Below, in pieces: positions 62,039 to 64,000 of a stretch of DNA of 64,000 bases. Source of the DNA: Paenibacillus glucanolyticus NBRC 15330. GTDB lineage: Bacteria > Bacillota > Bacilli > Paenibacillales > Paenibacillaceae. Location: positions 248,001 through 312,000 of the forward strand of contig NZ_BIMC01000004.1 of assembly GCF_004000885.1 (NCBI RefSeq). The letters run 5' to 3'. The notes beneath the pieces were generated by a model that saw only the letters and a program-made list of their open reading frames with translations, was not told the DNA's origin and made no database searches. Both the position numbers and the translations under genes were made by a program. Each line of letters begins with the position of its first letter. Positions within the stretch are counted from its first letter, which is position 1.

Positions 62039-62926
62039 ATGGCACATGGTCATAAATCTGATGAGAAAGTAGTTTTTGTCGGCGATTCGCGTGTGAAAAA
62101 AGGCAGCGGATGGGTTACCCCGCCGGATTACACCGCTTATCCCGGTAAATCAGAAGCGTTCATTCCTAACTTCTTGCTGAAGGAATGGATGGTTGGGGTC
62201 GTTGTGTTGGTCGGATTTCTTGTGCTGACCATCTCGGAACCGGCTCCGCTTGGTTATCCGGCAGATCCGGGGGCTTCTGTAATCCCGATGCCGGACTGGT
62301 ACTTCCTGTTCTTGTATGAATACTTGAAGCTTCCTTACGCTTCCGGTGATTATGTCGTTCTCGGTACAATTGGGGTTTCAGGGGTCGCCTTCGGTGCATT
62401 GCTGCTGGTTCCTTTCCTTGATACAGGGAAAGAACGGCGATTCTATAAAAGGCCGATTACTTCGGCACTTATGATTCTGTCGTTGTTTGCCGTCATTTAT
62501 CTGACGAATGCAGCATGGACGCACTATGTGCATGAGTTGGAAGCTACGGGACAGAAGCCTGAGCATATTCAGCGGGAAGAAGAAGCAGAAGAGAAACATG
62601 CAGCGGGACTGCCGACAACCAGCGGCAAGCAGTCGGAAGATAGTATTGTAGCGATTGTGGACAAGGATAATCCGGCAATGGAAACCTTTAAGACAGCTAC
62701 ATGCATCACCTGTCATGCTGCAGATCTGAAAGGGGCATCCGGTCCATCGCTTCGCGGTGTTGGGGATACCCACACCAAGGAAGAGATCATGGCTATCATT
62801 GAAAATGGCCAAGGTACTATGCCTCCAATGAAAGGTCAGGCTTTAGGTTTTGGTGTAACCGAAGCAGAGCTTGATCAGTTGGCTGAATGGCTTGCAAGCC
62901 AGAAAGCAGAAGCTGCTGGAGAGTAA
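62039..62926 (+). CDS. qcrC: Menaquinol-cytochrome c reductase cytochrome b/c subunit
   Basis: Fusion of a subunit IV-like membrane part (three helices, about 45-65, 107-125 and 141-159) and a C-terminal cytochrome c domain with the haem site C-x2-C-H in TATCITCHAADLKG (near 220-233) and a Met ligand in GTMPPMKG. 295 residues. Haem attachment would need ResABC. GAAGGGAGG precedes the ATG. Confidence 0.95.
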   Translation: MAHGHKSDEKVVFVGDSRVKKGSGWVTPPDYTAYPGKSEAFIPNFLLKEWMVGVVVLVGFLVLTISEPAPLGYPADPGASVIPMPDWYFLFLYEYLKLPYASGDYVVLGTIGVSGVAFGALLLVPFLDTGKERRFYKRPITSALMILSLFAVIYLTNAAWTHYVHELEATGQKPEHIQREEEAEEKHAAGLPTTSGKQSEDSIVAIVDKDNPAMETFKTATCITCHAADLKGASGPSLRGVGDTHTKEEIMAIIENGQGTMPPMKGQALGFGVTEAELDQLAEWLASQKAEAAGE

Positions 62927-62940
62927 TGATACACAGAGGA

Positions 62941-62970
62941 ACCTGACCGCTGATGCGGTCAGGTTTTTTT
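62941..62970 (+). terminator. Terminator after qcrC
   Basis: Ten-base perfect stem ACCTGACCGC/GCGGTCAGGT, TGAT loop, then TTTTTT. Confidence 0.94.
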
Positions 62971-63069
62971 AAATAGGAAGGGTTTAGATGAAATGTATCG
63001 GGCGTTTAGGTATAATCGGCTGTAGCTATGTAATTAGAATACAGTCATATGAGACAAGGAGGACGGAGT

Positions 63070-63702
63070 TTGTCAATTTCACATCTGTGGAGCCGGGAAT
63101 TTTTAAGTAAGCGATCGATTCTGTGGTTATTGTTCATATGCAATGCACTTGGAACGATTTATGGATACATATGGTACGGTGGTCAAATGGTTGACACGGT
63201 GAACCACGGCTACATATGGCAGGTCATATTTGTACCGGACAGTCCGACGGCGAGTTTGTTCTTCTGTTTGGCACTACTGCTGCTTCTATACCCGCCTAAG
63301 CGATTGGGCAGTGCCTTGTTTCAGCAGTTCATTGAGGCATTGGCCGTTGTTACCTCAGTGAAGTACGGGGTATGGGCAGTTGCCATTATATTTGCAGGAC
63401 AAGCCCAAGGGGATGTGCTGGCATGGCAGGATTGGATGCTGGTTGCCTCGCATACGGCGATGGCGGTGGAGGCGCTGCTGTTTGTCCGGTTGTTTCATTA
63501 CCGCTGGACAGCGCTTACCGGGGCCATCGCATGGACTCTATTGAATGATACAGTGGATTATACTTATGGAGTGTTTCCTTGGCTGCCGGGGGAGTTATAT
63601 GATGATCTTTCCGCTGTAGAGCTCTTTACCTACCTCCTGACTCTTTCTAGCGGCTTTGCTGCCTGGATATTCATGAGATACGGTAATTCCAAACGACTAT
63701 AG
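63070..63702 (+). CDS. ypjA: DUF1405 membrane protein YpjA
   Basis: A 210-residue polytopic protein with about six helices. The motif NALGTIYGYIWYGGQM and the later WTLLNDTVDYTYGVFPWLPG fit DUF1405. It follows qcrC and precedes ypjB, as in B. subtilis. TTG 63070 is seven bases after AAGGAGG; the in-frame 63049 start lacks a site. The function is unknown. Confidence 0.85.
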   Translation: MSISHLWSREFLSKRSILWLLFICNALGTIYGYIWYGGQMVDTVNHGYIWQVIFVPDSPTASLFFCLALLLLLYPPKRLGSALFQQFIEALAVVTSVKYGVWAVAIIFAGQAQGDVLAWQDWMLVASHTAMAVEALLFVRLFHYRWTALTGAIAWTLLNDTVDYTYGVFPWLPGELYDDLSAVELFTYLLTLSSGFAAWIFMRYGNSKRL

Positions 63703-63768
63703 CCAATTCGGCAATACAGTTCTATGCACATCCCTTCTGCCATACATATACGGTAGGAGGGATGTCCC

Positions 63769-64000
63769 ATGTTTCGAACCTTTCGCAAGCTCCTGCTGGT
63801 CCTGTCTGCACTATTGCTGCTGCATGCCATCAGCATCTGTGATCCTATATGGGCTGATCCCGTGAGTGGAGATACGGAAAACTCGCCCGCTGCTTCCATT
63901 CAGGCCAAAGCGCTGAATAAGGAAGTAGAGCAGCTGTACCGTCATGTGGAGGAAGGCAATGTACAAGCCGTGCTTGAGGATACCCGCCGGGTATCCAGCC
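63769..64000 (+). CDS. ypjB: Sporulation protein YpjB, N-terminal part (3' truncated by window edge)
   Basis: The open frame runs off the window end. ATG 63769 has AGGAGG eight bases upstream. Residues about 6-27 form a signal or anchor (LLLVLSALLLLHAISI). The visible mature part (QAKALNKEVEQLYRHVEEGN) is helical and charged. Position after ypjA matches ypjB. Only 77 residues are seen, so the family call rests on position and form. Confidence 0.7.
   Translation, partial: MFRTFRKLLLVLSALLLLHAISICDPIWADPVSGDTENSPAASIQAKALNKEVEQLYRHVEEGNVQAVLEDTRRVSS

Noticed and set aside
1..64000. CRISPR arrays, phage, transposases, rRNA and tRNA genes
   Set aside because: No regularly spaced repeats, integrase or transposase motifs, terminal inverted repeats with an enzyme gene, or tRNA/rRNA signatures were seen by eye on either strand.

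Overview
The window looks like chromosomal core sequence of an endospore-forming member of the Bacillales, most probably Paenibacillus. This is inferred from gene content and order (spmA/spmB, gerW, spoVIF, spoIVA, ypeB, prsW, resABCDE, qcrABC, mtrB/TRAP and an aro-trp-his-tyr supraoperon), moderate GC, AGGAGG-type ribosome binding sites and frequent GTG/TTG starts. The order follows the Bacillus subtilis ribA-to-ypjB arc with Paenibacillus-style insertions and losses. I see no rRNA, tRNA, CRISPR array, phage or transposase.

Layout. 1-1392: end of the riboflavin operon (ribBA, ribH). 1458-2823: condensin partners scpA/scpB. 3016-7216: sporulation and wall genes (DUF2953 protein, gerW, dacB, spmA, spmB, a miniature amidase-like protein). 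7238-13838: rluB, then resABC (cytochrome c maturation) and resDE (redox two-component system). 13959-16024 (minus): serA behind a T-box leader with its own promoter. 16195-19433: CPBP protease, small basic membrane protein, phosphoesterase, deacetylase lipoprotein, short YtxH-like protein. 19634-23886: mecA, prsW, a 48-residue cysteine protein, ypeB, PilZ protein ypfA, small membrane protein. 24062-29896: cmk, plsC, rpsA, der, plsY, gpsA. 29960-34429: spoVIF, DUF2768 protein, a nucleotidyltransferase-like protein, a 2Fe-2S ferredoxin, yphF lipoprotein, a probable small RNA, and spoIVA. 34690-35271: HU and the Trp-sensing RNA-binding protein TRAP.

35630-42293 is a quinone block: a MenA-like prenyltransferase, then hepS, menG, a second UbiA prenyltransferase, ubiX, mqnA and hepT. 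The mqnA/ubiA/ubiX set points to the futalosine route to menaquinone, which would feed the Res/Qcr respiratory chain encoded in the same window. 42396-43703: ndk and cheR. 43873-55251: aroC, aroB, aroH, trpEDCFBA, hisC, tyrA, the shikimate-to-aromatic supraoperon. The leader before trpE carries about ten GAG/UAG triplets followed by a UUCG-loop terminator, the expected target of TRAP encoded 11 kb upstream.

55252-64000: a candidate short RNA, an ECF sigma/anti-sigma pair, a histidine phosphatase, a methyltransferase gene broken by one in-frame TAG, a protein of unknown function, a stand-alone IDEAL-domain protein, ypiF, the menaquinol:cytochrome c reductase genes qcrABC, ypjA and the start of ypjB.

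Most of the window is conserved housekeeping DNA. The best leads for something undescribed are two compact RNA candidates (32540-32638, with a duplicated CATCATGAG motif between hairpins, and 55333-55412, with a strong promoter and terminator), the terminator-embedded small ORF at 21074, the miniature amidase at 6878 and the mixed quinone gene cluster.
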